A stretch of DNA of 64,000 nt, taken from the NCBI GenBank assembly GCA_903861835.1, contig CAIOVX010000022.1, forward strand, positions 1-64,000, written 5' to 3'. The notes under the pieces were generated by a model that did not search any database, had not been told where the DNA came from, and worked only from the letters and a program-made list of their open reading frames with translations. Made by a program: the position numbers and the translations under genes. This document shows, one piece after another, positions 39,950 through 50,368 of the stretch (position 1 is its first letter; the number at the start of each line of letters is the position of its first letter). The DNA is from Candidatus Firestoneibacteriota bacterium (lineage in GTDB: Bacteria; Oederibacteriota; D2-FULL-39-29; CAIOVX01).

Positions 39950-41659
39950 ATGCAAATACCCGCAACCAGAGAAGAGATTGCCTCCTTAAAATGGGGTTCG
40001 CTTGATATAATAATCGTTACCGGCGATGCCCTAATAGACTCGCCTTTTATAGGCGCCTCTGTCATTGCCAGGGTGCTCCTTAAGGCAGGCTACCGCGTTG
40101 CTGTAATATCCCAGCCGGACCTCAATTCAGGCCGGGATATCATGCGTTTTGGCGAACCAAAGCTTTTCTGGGGAGTAACAGCCGGCGCGGTCGACTCAAT
40201 GGTCGCTAACTACACCGCGCTTCAGAAAAAGATTCAGGTTGACGATATGACGCCGGGGGGAGATAACGACAAGCGGCCCGACCGCGCGACGATTGCCTAC
40301 ACAAACCTCATCAAGAAGTACTTCAAAAATACCAAACCGGTAATACTCGGAGGGCTTGAAGCGTCTCTCCGCCGGGTAGCGCATTATGATTACTGGTCAG
40401 ACAAGATCAGAAGGTCAATTCTTTTTGACGCGAAGGCAGACGCTCTCATCTACGGCATGGGCGAGAGGGCAGTGCTTGAAACTGCCGCTTGTCTGAAGAA
40501 CGGCGAAAGTCTTTGGGACGTTAAGGGTTTATGTTTCGCGGACCGCGACGCGAGGCCGGGGTATGTAGAACTTCCGTCCTACGAGGAGTGCGCGCGAGAT
40601 AAGGTGAAGTTCGCTGAAATGTTTAAGACCTTTTATGATAATACAGATCCGCTTTCCGCTTCGGGTCTGTGTCAGAAGCAGGATACAAGATACCTGATTC
40701 AGAACCCGCCCCAGCCGAATTTAACACCGGCGGAACTTGACGCGCTTTATGAACTCCCGTTTACGCGGGAAGCCCACCCGTCGGATCTCGCGAAAGGCGA
40801 GGTGCGGGCCCAGGATACCATTAAATTTTCCCTAACATCCCATCGCGGATGTTATGGCGAGTGCAACTTCTGCGCAATAACCGCTCACCAGGGGGCGACA
40901 GTTATTTCAAGGAGCGAAGATTCAATCGTCCGGGAAGCAGAAAATATTACGCGGGTGAACGGTTACAAGGGGTATATCACTGACCTCGGCGGTCCCACTG
41001 CGAATATGTACGGGATAGAATGCGCGCAAAAGCAGAAAGTCGGAAGGTGCAAGGAAAAGAGATGCCTCTTTCCGGCGGCGTGCGTCAATATGAGAATAGA
41101 CCACTCGCGCCAGGTAGAACTGCTGAAGCGGGTAAGTAAAGTCAAAGGGCTGAAGAAAGTTTTCGTGGCTTCCGGTATCAGATATGACATGGTTATGGCT
41201 GACGGGAAGCACGGCAGGGAGTACATAGCGGCTGTTGCGGCAGGTCATGTCTCGGGTCAGCTCAAGGTCGCTCCCGAGCACTGCGAGCCGGCAGTTTTGA
41301 AACTGATGGGAAAAACAGGAACAGGTTCCCTTAAGGAATTTAAGAAGGTTTTTGATGCCGAGAGCGGGAGAACGGGAAGGGGTCAGTTTATGACCTATTA
41401 CTTCATGGCGGCCCATCCCGGCTGCACCGAAATGGATATGAAAAAAGCGCGGGATTTCGCGGAAAAAGAATTAAAGACTAGGCCTGAGCAGGTTCAGGTA
41501 TTCACTCCGACGCCGTCAACCTATTCAACCCTTATGTACTATACCGGAACAGACCCTTTTACCGGGAAGCCGGTATTTGTGGAGAACGGACTCCGGGGAA
41601 AATCCATCCAGAAAGAAGTCCTTGTTCCCAAACGCTCAAATCAGGGGCACCGCCGTTAA
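39950..41659 (+). CDS. ygiQ: YgiQ-family radical SAM protein
   Basis: A 569-residue protein. The radical SAM cluster motif is CxxxCxFC within HRGCYGECNFCAITAHQGAT (about residues 299-318). The N-terminal B12-like half contains IIVTGDALIDSPFIGASVIA and GGLEASLRRVAHYDYWSD, family signatures of YgiQ (UPF0313). The reaction is not established. Shorter than E. coli YgiQ because the C-terminal tail after LVPKRS is short. Transcribed alone from an extended -10 promoter. Confidence 0.92.
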   Translation: MQIPATREEIASLKWGSLDIIIVTGDALIDSPFIGASVIARVLLKAGYRVAVISQPDLNSGRDIMRFGEPKLFWGVTAGAVDSMVANYTALQKKIQVDDMTPGGDNDKRPDRATIAYTNLIKKYFKNTKPVILGGLEASLRRVAHYDYWSDKIRRSILFDAKADALIYGMGERAVLETAACLKNGESLWDVKGLCFADRDARPGYVELPSYEECARDKVKFAEMFKTFYDNTDPLSASGLCQKQDTRYLIQNPPQPNLTPAELDALYELPFTREAHPSDLAKGEVRAQDTIKFSLTSHRGCYGECNFCAITAHQGATVISRSEDSIVREAENITRVNGYKGYITDLGGPTANMYGIECAQKQKVGRCKEKRCLFPAACVNMRIDHSRQVELLKRVSKVKGLKKVFVASGIRYDMVMADGKHGREYIAAVAAGHVSGQLKVAPEHCEPAVLKLMGKTGTGSLKEFKKVFDAESGRTGRGQFMTYYFMAAHPGCTEMDMKKARDFAEKELKTRPEQVQVFTPTPSTYSTLMYYTGTDPFTGKPVFVENGLRGKSIQKEVLVPKRSNQGHRR

Positions 41660-41721
41660 AAGTTTCAAAATATATTTAAAAGCGGAACAAATCGCTCTTT
41701 TTAAGGTCTTACTATATATAG

Positions 41722-41770
41722 TAGAATTAGCCGCATATGTCTGATAAAATAGTTTAATTAGTAAACTATT
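41722..41770 (+). promoter_or_regulatory. Promoter and palindrome upstream of tamB
   Basis: An extended -10 (TGATAAAAT, 41742-41750) has a weak -35 (TAGAAT, 41722-41727) at 17 bp. The palindrome AATAGTTTA (41748-41756) / TAAACTATT (41762-41770) covers the expected start of transcription and ends 7 bp before the ATG, which fits an operator or a hairpin masking the start. Confidence 0.5.
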
Positions 41771-41777
41771 CACACCT

Positions 41778-44700
41778 ATGGGAAAAAGCGGAAAAGCAAG
41801 CCACATAATGCTAAAGATATTCAAATGGACGCTCATCGTTCTTATGGTGACGGCGGCTGCTCTTCTTGTGCTTGATAAGACAGGCATACTTGTTGCCTCC
41901 TTCAAACCGTTAGTTCAGCTCGAACTCAGGAAAGCCTTAAAGCGCGAAGTTTCCGTCGCCCGCATAGAGGGCGGAATTTTCAGCAATATTACGCTCTACG
42001 GCGTGAAGATTGCGGCAAAAAACGAGCTAAAAGACGGCGTCTTGATTGCGATAGACAGCGTGACAATAAATTTCACGCTCAAAGACGTGCTCTTCAACGG
42101 GAAGCAGCTGCAGGAGACCATCCAGAGCATCTACATTGTAAGACCATCCCTTTTCATTGAAAGGGATGGCGCCGGCGCTTTTAACTTCACGAGCCTGCTC
42201 GATTCTATCAAGAGTGTGAACCCCGGTCAGGCCAGATTTTCCGGCAAGGTTTATGTACAGCGCGGTTTTGTAGGATTCAGGGACGAACAGGTCAGATTCA
42301 ATTCTTCACTTACGGACCTGTCCGCTGAACTGGAGCTCTCAGGAGATATAATGTCTCTTAACTTTGAAGGCTCCGCTTTCAAGAACGGTAAAGCAAATAT
42401 TTCGGGCAGCGGCACAATAAATCTCAAGACTGGAGTCCCTGCCCTTAAAGTGACTGCCTCCGAAATGAATCTGCCGCATTACGCAAATTATTTCAGGGAG
42501 CTTTCAGGAGCAAAAGGTTTTGAATTTACCGGAGGAAAGGCGGAGGCCTCCGCCATTTTCGGAACGGAAAACAGCGCCGTGGTTGCGGTGAAAGAAGGCG
42601 TAATAGATGTGAAGGGGCTTACGCGTCCGGTCAGGGATTTTTCCTGTAATCTAAGCATAGACGGAAAGAGGTTGCAAATTTCAAAATTCAATGCCGTGCT
42701 GGATAATGCAGGTGTGGCCGGCAAGGCAGAAATTGCCGACATTACAAAACCTTCAATAGACGGCTCGCTCTACGCCTACAGGTTGAACCTTAAGGACCTG
42801 GAAAGTTTTGAACTTTTCAAAGGTCTAAGACTTTCCGGCATAGCGACTTTTTCGTCCTCTTTCACCGGCGAGTTCTCTGACCTGCGCCTTTCAGCAAGCG
42901 GCGGCTTTGCCGACGCCGGAATAGCCGGGATGAAGGTGGATAAGGCGGATTTTTCCCTCTCGCTGGATAAGAACAGGCTGAAACTTGAGAAATTTACGGC
43001 AACCGCTTTTACCGGAGTTCACGAATTCTCCGGTTCGTTTGATTTTAAAAAAAAACACCTGAAGTTCAGGGGTAAATCCAAAGACATAGAAATAAATAAT
43101 ATTTTCACCCAGCTGCTTGCCTACAAAGACCTCAGTTCTACGGCCGACCTCGATACCGTAATCGATTGTCCTGTTGGGAGTTTCTCTGCTTTGACCTCCG
43201 CGGTTTTTAAAGACCTTAAGTTGAAGGAGGGTTCTTTCGGGCAGGTCAACGGAACCCTCAGATTTCATGGGGAAAATAAACTACGCGTTGATCTTTCTGC
43301 AAAAGGCGGATCCCTCGCCGGCGGAGAATTCGTTTTTTACCGCGACAGAACAGAGCTTTCCAGCAAAATAGCGCTTAAGGACTTCCCGCTTGCTTCGGCG
43401 GCGGACTGCATAGCAGGAAGAAGCCTGAAACTCGGAGGCAGCATTTCCTCCGGAGTAATAGACACGTCAGGTCCGATGAACGATATGATCGTGCACGTAG
43501 CCGCCGCGATACAAAACCCGGTAGTAGACGAACTGGTTGCGAAGTCAGCAGTTATCAACCTGTCTCTCCAGCAAAATACCCTGGCCATTAAGACCTTTGA
43601 ATTGAAACACGACGACCGCGGAATCCTTACTGCCGGCGGAAGTCTTAGGTTAGACGGCGACGGAAAAATGGATTTTGCCGTGGATTTTAAAGATTTCGAT
43701 GTTTCAAAGATTCCCTACATCACTGCAAGATATCCGAAAACAACAGGCAGGATAACTCTTACCGGGTCGGTTGGCGGAACTTTAAAAAAACCGCTTTTTG
43801 CCGTGAAAATCAGTCGTGCGAGGCTGGCTCTTTCCGGGGATAATTCTTTCGAGGCCTCCGGCGGTGTTAGTTATAACGGGGTCTCCTATTCCTTCAACAG
43901 ACTCTCGATTAAGGATGATGACCAAAATCATGCTAACGGATTTGAGCTTGACGGCTCGGTTACCGGTAAGAATGTAAGTCTTGAAATGGATGTCAGAAAA
44001 GGAAAGCTGACTACTCTTGCAGATCTTACAGGCGTGCTTTACGCGAAAGCAGATCTGTCCGGCAGATTCTCCGGCACCGGAAGACTTGTAGGCGGCGTAT
44101 CAGATCTGACGGGTTACGGGAGCCTGGTTTTTGAAAGCGGCGCTGTCCTGATGGGGCAGAAAATAGATGTCGGGCGGCTGAACTTCCAGGTTAAGGAAGG
44201 CGTTTTAAATCTTTCAAAGCTGGAGTTCAAGACACAGGCCTTTGATCTTTCCAACTGCGCCGGAGCTTTTTCTCTTGCCGGGAATGCGCAGTCAACTTTT
44301 GTTTTTGACCTGACCAACAGATTCTCCGGGTCGTCTCTTTCAGGCACATACAGGTTTAAGGGCGCGCTTTCCCCGAAAGAGGGGCTTCCCGTTAAAGGGT
44401 ACATCGAGACCGGTAACCTTTTTTACACTTCCGGGAGCAATGCAGTTCCGGTAAAACTGGCGGATCTTTCGGCGGGGTGTGAGTACAGTACGAAATCGAG
44501 CGAATTTCAGTTTTTCTTCGACAGGTGGGAAAGTTTGAGATCGCGAACTGTCTTTAATGTTTCAACCGGGGCTTTTACTTCCAGGGCAGATATCCTTAAA
44601 GGGTTTAACTTGAAACGCGCGGGGCAAATTGAGAAGTCTCTCTCCGGCGCCGGCGGTCTGCTTGACGAGGGCGCGCTGGTGCTTACCGGCGGAGGCAGAC

Positions 44701-47453
44701 AGCTTTTAACCGGGGCGCTGAAGAACGTCAAGGGCCGGAATATTTCCTTAAACGGCGTCGTTGCAGAGTTCTTTTCCGCAGAGGCAGCGTCTTTTTCAGG
44801 AGGAGAGTCCCCAAAAGTAAGCTTGCGAAATTGCGTGCTCAGCCAGAAAGAAGGAAATGTCAGGGTGGAAGGAGATATTAATTTCAAAGGCAAAGTGTCA
44901 GCCGAAACCTCTTCAACAGACCTATATGTGTCCTTCTCAAACACCAGGCTCGCTTATCTGGCCCAGATTCTGGGCCTCAAGAATAACATAAGCGGTACCG
45001 CAATCAGTCTCGCCCCGGGAGTGCATGTAACCGGCAGTCTTTCTGCGCTGCAGGCCTCCGGCGACGTTACACTTTCCAAAATCCTCGCAGAGGGCACCGA
45101 CCTTGGCAATATTGAAGCAAGTTTTAATTACCGCGAGCGCGTGCTCCAGTTCCGGAAACTGATATTTCGGGATGTGGACCATAGGGCGGGATTTGACAAT
45201 ATCGTAAAGCCGAACAGCGGCAGGGCCGTGCTCAGATTCAAACCGAACAAAGATATCGAGGTCTCGGTAAAGGGTTCGGCGTATTTTGAAAAACTTATCG
45301 GGTTTAACGTGGATGCCGGGATTGAAGCCAACCTGGTAATAGAAAACCAGAACGGAAAAGACATTGCTCCTGTTCTCAGCGGGAAGTTCGCCCTTGACGG
45401 TTTTAAGCTGAACGGCTACAGCGTGGGCAATATGTCTTTTTCCGGAAAATATTCAACCAACGAACTGATGTTGTTTCGCGACCAGGCAGCAGCCAATACC
45501 GCTTCCGGCGGAATAGGGTTCATACCAAACGGAATAAACTTCAAGAACTTCTCTGCGGCAGTATCCGGGGGGACGGTTGCCCTGAGCGGAAGCCTCTCAA
45601 AAGACAGCGACCTTAAAATTGAGGTGAAACGGCTGGACACCAAATTCATCTTTAAATATTTCAGGGTTGATTTTGACATGACGGGCTATGCGACTGCGGA
45701 AGTGAAACTTACGGGCGATCAGCTCTCGCCGAAAGTAACGGTGCTTTCCGGTGGGCATGTCGAGGCTGCGGAGCTATTCAATTTAAAATTTGACACAATC
45801 ACGGGTGAGCTCCAGTACAACACAGACAAAAGCGGCAGGTACGACGGCAAGGAGATCTTTCGTCTGCTCGGCATAAGCGCGGTCTACAAAGAAAATTTCA
45901 TTGAGAAGTACCGCTTAGACGTCAAAGGCTCAATTCCGGTTAACCCAAAGGAGAAAGATGAAGTTGATCTTTCTATTGATATAAAGGATGCTGACCTGGC
46001 CATAATCAAAATTACGGATTGGTTCAGCGATGTGAAAGGAAAACTCAACGCCCATCTCAATGTGAGGGGTAAAATTGATTACCCGGATCTTTACGACAGC
46101 TTCCTGACGATTGAGGACGGAGCGGATCTTTATCCGCTGACGATCACGAAAAAAATAGAAAATGTCAGGGCGAAGTTCACAATTGGAAAATCCTCGGGAA
46201 GGAAGTTTGACGGCAGCCCCGTCTATGATATGAATAGGGTGAACATAGAATACGCCACCGGTGAGATTGACGGCCAGCCTATAGAGTTCCTCGGTAATTT
46301 TACCGTAAGAAAGTACAAACCGGACGACCTGACGGACCTTAGAATAAGAATGCCGAGGGTGGAAGGTAAGAAAGGCGGAAAAGTCTTTATTAAATCTATG
46401 ATGCAGACCGAGGGAACGGCTTATATTAAGGGTTTTGATGACGAATTCTTCCGGCTTTCCGGGAAAGTGCCTAATTTCACGGTTGCAGGCGAAGTGTACT
46501 TAAACGACACAAAATTTACCTATCCGCCGGTATTGGAGAATGAAAACGGCGAATACCCCTTAATATTAAAGCAAATGGGCTGGAATTTAAGAGTTGTTTT
46601 TCAGGATAATGTTAGGTATTATAATAGCTACGCCAATATTAAGCTTAAAAACGGCGGGGAAATCAAGGCAAAGGGCATAGGTTCCGATCTTGACCTCAAG
46701 GGCAAAGTGGAGGCCGAAGGCGGAACTTTTAATTATTACCTGAGCGAATTTGATGTAAAGCAGGGTGTTTTCAAGTTCAGCGAGAACGAAAAGCGCACTC
46801 CGCTTATGTCCGCTACGGCTGAAATCACAAAAACCTTTGACAATAGGCCTGCTAAGATAACGGCCGTTCTCGGAGGCGAGAGCGAAACCTCTGAATTCGG
46901 TGTTTTCGCCTTAGAGGAGAAGGAACGGCGGCTGAAGATCAGGTTCTCTTCGGACCGCAACCTCTCCCAGCAGGAAATAGCTTCGACTTTGACCGTGGGA
47001 ACCACCGATATTAAGGGGTTATCCGCATTTGAAACGGCATTTTACAGCGTGGTGGCGCAGGCAATCAGCAGCGCCCTCGGCAGCCTGGTGGATCTCGGAC
47101 CGATGAAAGTATCAGTTTCAAGGGATGTCGGGAGTTTTTCGGATGTACCGTACGATTACAACCTCCAGACCCAGAAGAGCATTGATATACTGGAGGGAAT
47201 GAAAATCGCAGTAGAGACGCAGATCTTTGCTTCCCTATTGGCGCGCGGAAGCGTTACTTTCGGGAAACAGGATCAGGTTTCAGGCGAGAGGAATGTTATT
47301 AACTCGCTGGAGATAATCTACCAGTACAACCCGAATGTCACGATTTCAATGTCGGGAGACAGCAATAGCAATATGAAGATAGGCCTCGGAGTTTACAAGA
47401 CGCTGAGCGACCTGGAGTTTTACGGGAATAAAAAGGAGAAAAAGAGTAAATGA
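41778..47453 (+). CDS. tamB: TamB-like AsmA/DUF490 envelope protein
   Basis: A very long protein (1891 residues) with one N-terminal membrane anchor (IFKWTLIVLMVTAAALLVLD) and a periplasmic body of repeated amphipathic beta-strands, as in TamB, YhdP and related bridge proteins that form hydrophobic grooves for phospholipid transport to the outer membrane. The C-terminal region (FNYYLSEFDVKQGVFKFSEN, RFSSDRNLSQQEIASTL, YQYNPNVTISMSGDSNSNMK) is the DUF490/TamB domain that contacts a BamA-type protein, which is encoded next with a 4-bp overlap. No SD precedes ATG 41778; ATG 41808 is an alternative. Confidence 0.88.
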   Translation: MGKSGKASHIMLKIFKWTLIVLMVTAAALLVLDKTGILVASFKPLVQLELRKALKREVSVARIEGGIFSNITLYGVKIAAKNELKDGVLIAIDSVTINFTLKDVLFNGKQLQETIQSIYIVRPSLFIERDGAGAFNFTSLLDSIKSVNPGQARFSGKVYVQRGFVGFRDEQVRFNSSLTDLSAELELSGDIMSLNFEGSAFKNGKANISGSGTINLKTGVPALKVTASEMNLPHYANYFRELSGAKGFEFTGGKAEASAIFGTENSAVVAVKEGVIDVKGLTRPVRDFSCNLSIDGKRLQISKFNAVLDNAGVAGKAEIADITKPSIDGSLYAYRLNLKDLESFELFKGLRLSGIATFSSSFTGEFSDLRLSASGGFADAGIAGMKVDKADFSLSLDKNRLKLEKFTATAFTGVHEFSGSFDFKKKHLKFRGKSKDIEINNIFTQLLAYKDLSSTADLDTVIDCPVGSFSALTSAVFKDLKLKEGSFGQVNGTLRFHGENKLRVDLSAKGGSLAGGEFVFYRDRTELSSKIALKDFPLASAADCIAGRSLKLGGSISSGVIDTSGPMNDMIVHVAAAIQNPVVDELVAKSAVINLSLQQNTLAIKTFELKHDDRGILTAGGSLRLDGDGKMDFAVDFKDFDVSKIPYITARYPKTTGRITLTGSVGGTLKKPLFAVKISRARLALSGDNSFEASGGVSYNGVSYSFNRLSIKDDDQNHANGFELDGSVTGKNVSLEMDVRKGKLTTLADLTGVLYAKADLSGRFSGTGRLVGGVSDLTGYGSLVFESGAVLMGQKIDVGRLNFQVKEGVLNLSKLEFKTQAFDLSNCAGAFSLAGNAQSTFVFDLTNRFSGSSLSGTYRFKGALSPKEGLPVKGYIETGNLFYTSGSNAVPVKLADLSAGCEYSTKSSEFQFFFDRWESLRSRTVFNVSTGAFTSRADILKGFNLKRAGQIEKSLSGAGGLLDEGALVLTGGGRQLLTGALKNVKGRNISLNGVVAEFFSAEAASFSGGESPKVSLRNCVLSQKEGNVRVEGDINFKGKVSAETSSTDLYVSFSNTRLAYLAQILGLKNNISGTAISLAPGVHVTGSLSALQASGDVTLSKILAEGTDLGNIEASFNYRERVLQFRKLIFRDVDHRAGFDNIVKPNSGRAVLRFKPNKDIEVSVKGSAYFEKLIGFNVDAGIEANLVIENQNGKDIAPVLSGKFALDGFKLNGYSVGNMSFSGKYSTNELMLFRDQAAANTASGGIGFIPNGINFKNFSAAVSGGTVALSGSLSKDSDLKIEVKRLDTKFIFKYFRVDFDMTGYATAEVKLTGDQLSPKVTVLSGGHVEAAELFNLKFDTITGELQYNTDKSGRYDGKEIFRLLGISAVYKENFIEKYRLDVKGSIPVNPKEKDEVDLSIDIKDADLAIIKITDWFSDVKGKLNAHLNVRGKIDYPDLYDSFLTIEDGADLYPLTITKKIENVRAKFTIGKSSGRKFDGSPVYDMNRVNIEYATGEIDGQPIEFLGNFTVRKYKPDDLTDLRIRMPRVEGKKGGKVFIKSMMQTEGTAYIKGFDDEFFRLSGKVPNFTVAGEVYLNDTKFTYPPVLENENGEYPLILKQMGWNLRVVFQDNVRYYNSYANIKLKNGGEIKAKGIGSDLDLKGKVEAEGGTFNYYLSEFDVKQGVFKFSENEKRTPLMSATAEITKTFDNRPAKITAVLGGESETSEFGVFALEEKERRLKIRFSSDRNLSQQEIASTLTVGTTDIKGLSAFETAFYSVVAQAISSALGSLVDLGPMKVSVSRDVGSFSDVPYDYNLQTQKSIDILEGMKIAVETQIFASLLARGSVTFGKQDQVSGERNVINSLEIIYQYNPNVTISMSGDSNSNMKIGLGVYKTLSDLEFYGNKKEKKSK

Positions 47454-49762
47454 AAAGAATCCTTATGATTGCCGCAGCCGCGCTCTTTGCATTCTGCGCA
47501 TACGGGGATATGATATATACCGTTTCGGTGCGCGGGCTTAAAAAAGCGCCTGAAGAAAAAGTCAGGTCCGCGATGGAATCTAAGAAAGGCGTCCAGCTTA
47601 ACGCGGAGATGGTTAAGCGGGATATTAAGGCTATTTTCGCGCTCGGCTATTTCTCGGATGTTAACATCCTCAGGACTGACCGTGCCGAAGGCCTTGAGCT
47701 GATAGTCGCCGTTACGGAACGGCCGGTTATAAGGAATATCAAATACAGCGGTGCCGATGAAATAAGCACCTATGATCTTGAGACTGATAATGAATGGAAG
47801 TCAGGCCTTCCGTTTGAGCCCTATAAGGTCAGGAAAGTAATAGAGAAGATGGTTGAACAGTACAAAGAAAAAGGCTACAGCAAGCCTGAGGTTACTTACG
47901 AGGTTTCCGATATTTCAGCTGATAGCGCTGTGGAGATTACGGTCAATGTGAAGAAGGGGAAAAAGTACACCGTCGGTTCGTTAGCGGTGAACGGTTCAAA
48001 GGCTTTCAGCGTGGACGCCATACGCGGCAAGATGGAAACTACCACCCCGGGGTTCCTGATTCCGGGAACATATAAGGAAGAGGTCCTCGCAAAAGACATC
48101 GAAAAAATTACGGAATATTACAAGTCGGAGGGTTTTACCGATATCAAGTGTTCCAGCGAAACAACGGTAGACGAAACAGCGCTAAAGGTTGCGGTCACGG
48201 TAAATATCTCCGAAGGCAGTCAATACAAACTCGGGGATATTAAGATTAAGGTAGAGACACCGGCGGTCTTTTCTGCCGACGCGGTTGCGGATGTTTTCCA
48301 GGTTTCCAAAGAAATAGTAAAAGAAGATAAAGACAGGTTAGACGAGAAGCATTATTATATCTGCACGCTCAAGGCGAGCGGAGATAAGGTCTACAACGAG
48401 AATGCTATTAAAGCGGATATACAGAGAGTAAGCCTGCTTTACGCGAGCAAGGGCTACATAGCCGTTAAGATACAGCAGGAACCGGCGGTTGATAACGAGA
48501 AGAAGGCGGTCTCCCTTTTTGTCAGCATAAACGAGGGAAAGGTATTCTTCGTGGATAAGGTATTGATAGACGGCAACATCAAGACACACGACAATGTCAT
48601 AGAGCGCGAGATCAGGGTCAAGGCCGGCGAGCCTTTTGACGGCGACAAGCTCAGGTTCAGCCTTGAAAGAATTTACAATCTTGGTTTCTTTGAAGAGGTG
48701 AATTACAACCTGGTCCCGAACGCGGTTGATCCTAACAAACAGACCCTGGAGATCAAATTAAAGGAACGCCCGACGGGCAATATGAATGTCGGTGCTTCTT
48801 ACAGTTCCGTAGACGGGTTGGCCGGCCAGCTTGCCGTCACCGAGAACAATTTAATGGGAACGGGGCAGAGGCTTTCCGCCTCGTGGGAATTCGGCGCGCT
48901 GGTCCAAAATTACGAGCTTGATTACCTTGAGCCGTATTTTATGAACGAGCCGACTTCCATAGGCGGCGCGCTTTACAAGAGGACGAACAACACTTTTACC
49001 AATTATCAGGACCAAAGGTTGGGGGGTAACATCAGAGTAGGGTTGCCTGCCGGAGATTTCAATCGCTGGTGGTTTACCTACCAGTATGAGCAGATAAACA
49101 TTTTTAATGTGGCCACGACAGCTTCCTCAATAATACAGAACGCGCAGGGTGTCAGCGCTACGAGCAGCTTCTCTGTCAACTGGACGGAAGACACCAGAGA
49201 TTCTATCTTTGTCAATACCAGGAGAGGCCATCGCTACAGCGCGACCTTTGAATACGCAGGCGGATTGCTGCTCGGCGACAATAATTATACAAAGTACATC
49301 GTTGACGGCAGCTGGTTCCTCAGGTACTACGGCGACCTGGTTCTTGCCCTGCACGTTAACGGCAGCTATATCACCGGGTTTGGCAGCACCGGCGGAGTTC
49401 CTTTCTTTGAGAAATTTTTCTGCGGAGGCACTGACACCGTCAGGGGGTATGACGAGCGGATTCTCTCTCCGAAGGATGAACAGGGAGTCGCGATTGGCGG
49501 AAACTTTATGGTCTATGCTAATCTTGAGAACAGGTTTCCGATTATAGGGCAGCTTTACGGCACGATCTTCTTTGATATCGGAAAGGCGTATGATTCGCCG
49601 ATGGCGTTTCAGCCTTCCAACCTTTCAGCAGGAGTAGGCGCAGGAATAAGGTTTACTATATCAGGCGCGATGATGATCAGGCTTGATTATGGCGTAGGGC
49701 TTGATTCCGTAAATGCGGCGGCCGGCGGGAAAATCCATTTTAACATAGGGAATATTTTTTAG
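47450..49762 (+). CDS. bamA: Outer-membrane protein assembly factor BamA
   Basis: A 770-residue outer-membrane protein. Signal peptide (MIAAAALFAFCAYG), five POTRA domains (about residues 20-420; YTVSVRGLKKAPEEKVRSAM, RNIKYSGADEIS, YTVGSLAVNGSKAFSV, VFFVDKVLIDGNIKTHDNVI) and a C-terminal 16-strand barrel with the conserved VRGYDER motif (about residue 665, family VRGF/Y). The last residue is Phe, as BAM substrates require. Inserts beta-barrel proteins into the outer membrane. In one operon with tamB, skp, lpxD, lpxC and fabZ. Confidence 0.93.
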   Translation: MKRILMIAAAALFAFCAYGDMIYTVSVRGLKKAPEEKVRSAMESKKGVQLNAEMVKRDIKAIFALGYFSDVNILRTDRAEGLELIVAVTERPVIRNIKYSGADEISTYDLETDNEWKSGLPFEPYKVRKVIEKMVEQYKEKGYSKPEVTYEVSDISADSAVEITVNVKKGKKYTVGSLAVNGSKAFSVDAIRGKMETTTPGFLIPGTYKEEVLAKDIEKITEYYKSEGFTDIKCSSETTVDETALKVAVTVNISEGSQYKLGDIKIKVETPAVFSADAVADVFQVSKEIVKEDKDRLDEKHYYICTLKASGDKVYNENAIKADIQRVSLLYASKGYIAVKIQQEPAVDNEKKAVSLFVSINEGKVFFVDKVLIDGNIKTHDNVIEREIRVKAGEPFDGDKLRFSLERIYNLGFFEEVNYNLVPNAVDPNKQTLEIKLKERPTGNMNVGASYSSVDGLAGQLAVTENNLMGTGQRLSASWEFGALVQNYELDYLEPYFMNEPTSIGGALYKRTNNTFTNYQDQRLGGNIRVGLPAGDFNRWWFTYQYEQINIFNVATTASSIIQNAQGVSATSSFSVNWTEDTRDSIFVNTRRGHRYSATFEYAGGLLLGDNNYTKYIVDGSWFLRYYGDLVLALHVNGSYITGFGSTGGVPFFEKFFCGGTDTVRGYDERILSPKDEQGVAIGGNFMVYANLENRFPIIGQLYGTIFFDIGKAYDSPMAFQPSNLSAGVGAGIRFTISGAMMIRLDYGVGLDSVNAAAGGKIHFNIGNIF

Positions 49763-49810
49763 CTTAACAGGGAAAATATAAAAGAATATTGCAAAAACAG
49801 AGGAGGAATT

Positions 49811-50368
49811 ATGAAAAAAGCAATCGTAATGCTCGTGTTGATGATAGCGGCTGCCTGCGCAGCACAGCAGGCGGCTCCCGCAGCTCAGCCTCAGGCGCTT
49901 CCGGCGATAGTTGGCAATACGGCTCCAGCTGTCACCGCAGGAAAGACGGCGGTTGTTGATCTTAAGAAGGTTTTTGACGCCCTGAGAGAAACACAGGACG
50001 CGAAGAAAAAACTGGAAGGCGATGTTGACAGTGAAAAGCAGAAACTAAAGAACATGCAGGATGATATTCAGAAACTGCTGCAGGATTACTACCAGAACAA
50101 AGCCCTCTGGGCCCCTGCAAAGGTGCAGGACAAGGAACAGGACCTGGTTAAAAAACAGCAGGAACTCTCCAAGACCTTGAAGGAAACAGAAACAAAGTTA
50201 CAGGGCAGAGAGCTGGAGATGACTTCAGGCATCCTGGATAAAATACTGCTTGCCGTAAAACAGGTTTATGACGAAGGCAGCTATTCCAGCGTTTTTGACA
50301 GAAAAGCGCTCCTTTTCGGCGGTGAAGACATCACCGGCAAGGTAGTCGAAAAAATGGAAAAGAAATAA
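49811..50368 (+). CDS. skp: OmpH/Skp-family periplasmic chaperone
   Basis: A 185-residue protein with signal peptide ([16 protein letters not shown]), an Ala/Pro/Gln-rich segment, then [20 protein letters not shown] and a long coiled coil ([20 protein letters not shown]...), the tentacle of Skp. It binds unfolded outer-membrane proteins and delivers them to BamA, encoded just upstream. The Cys near residue 15 could be a lipid site, but no clean lipobox is seen. Stop and lpxD start overlap by 1 bp. Confidence 0.88.
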   Translation: MKKAIVMLVLMIAAACAAQQAAPAAQPQALPAIVGNTAPAVTAGKTAVVDLKKVFDALRETQDAKKKLEGDVDSEKQKLKNMQDDIQKLLQDYYQNKALWAPAKVQDKEQDLVKKQQELSKTLKETETKLQGRELEMTSGILDKILLAVKQVYDEGSYSSVFDRKALLFGGEDITGKVVEKMEKK

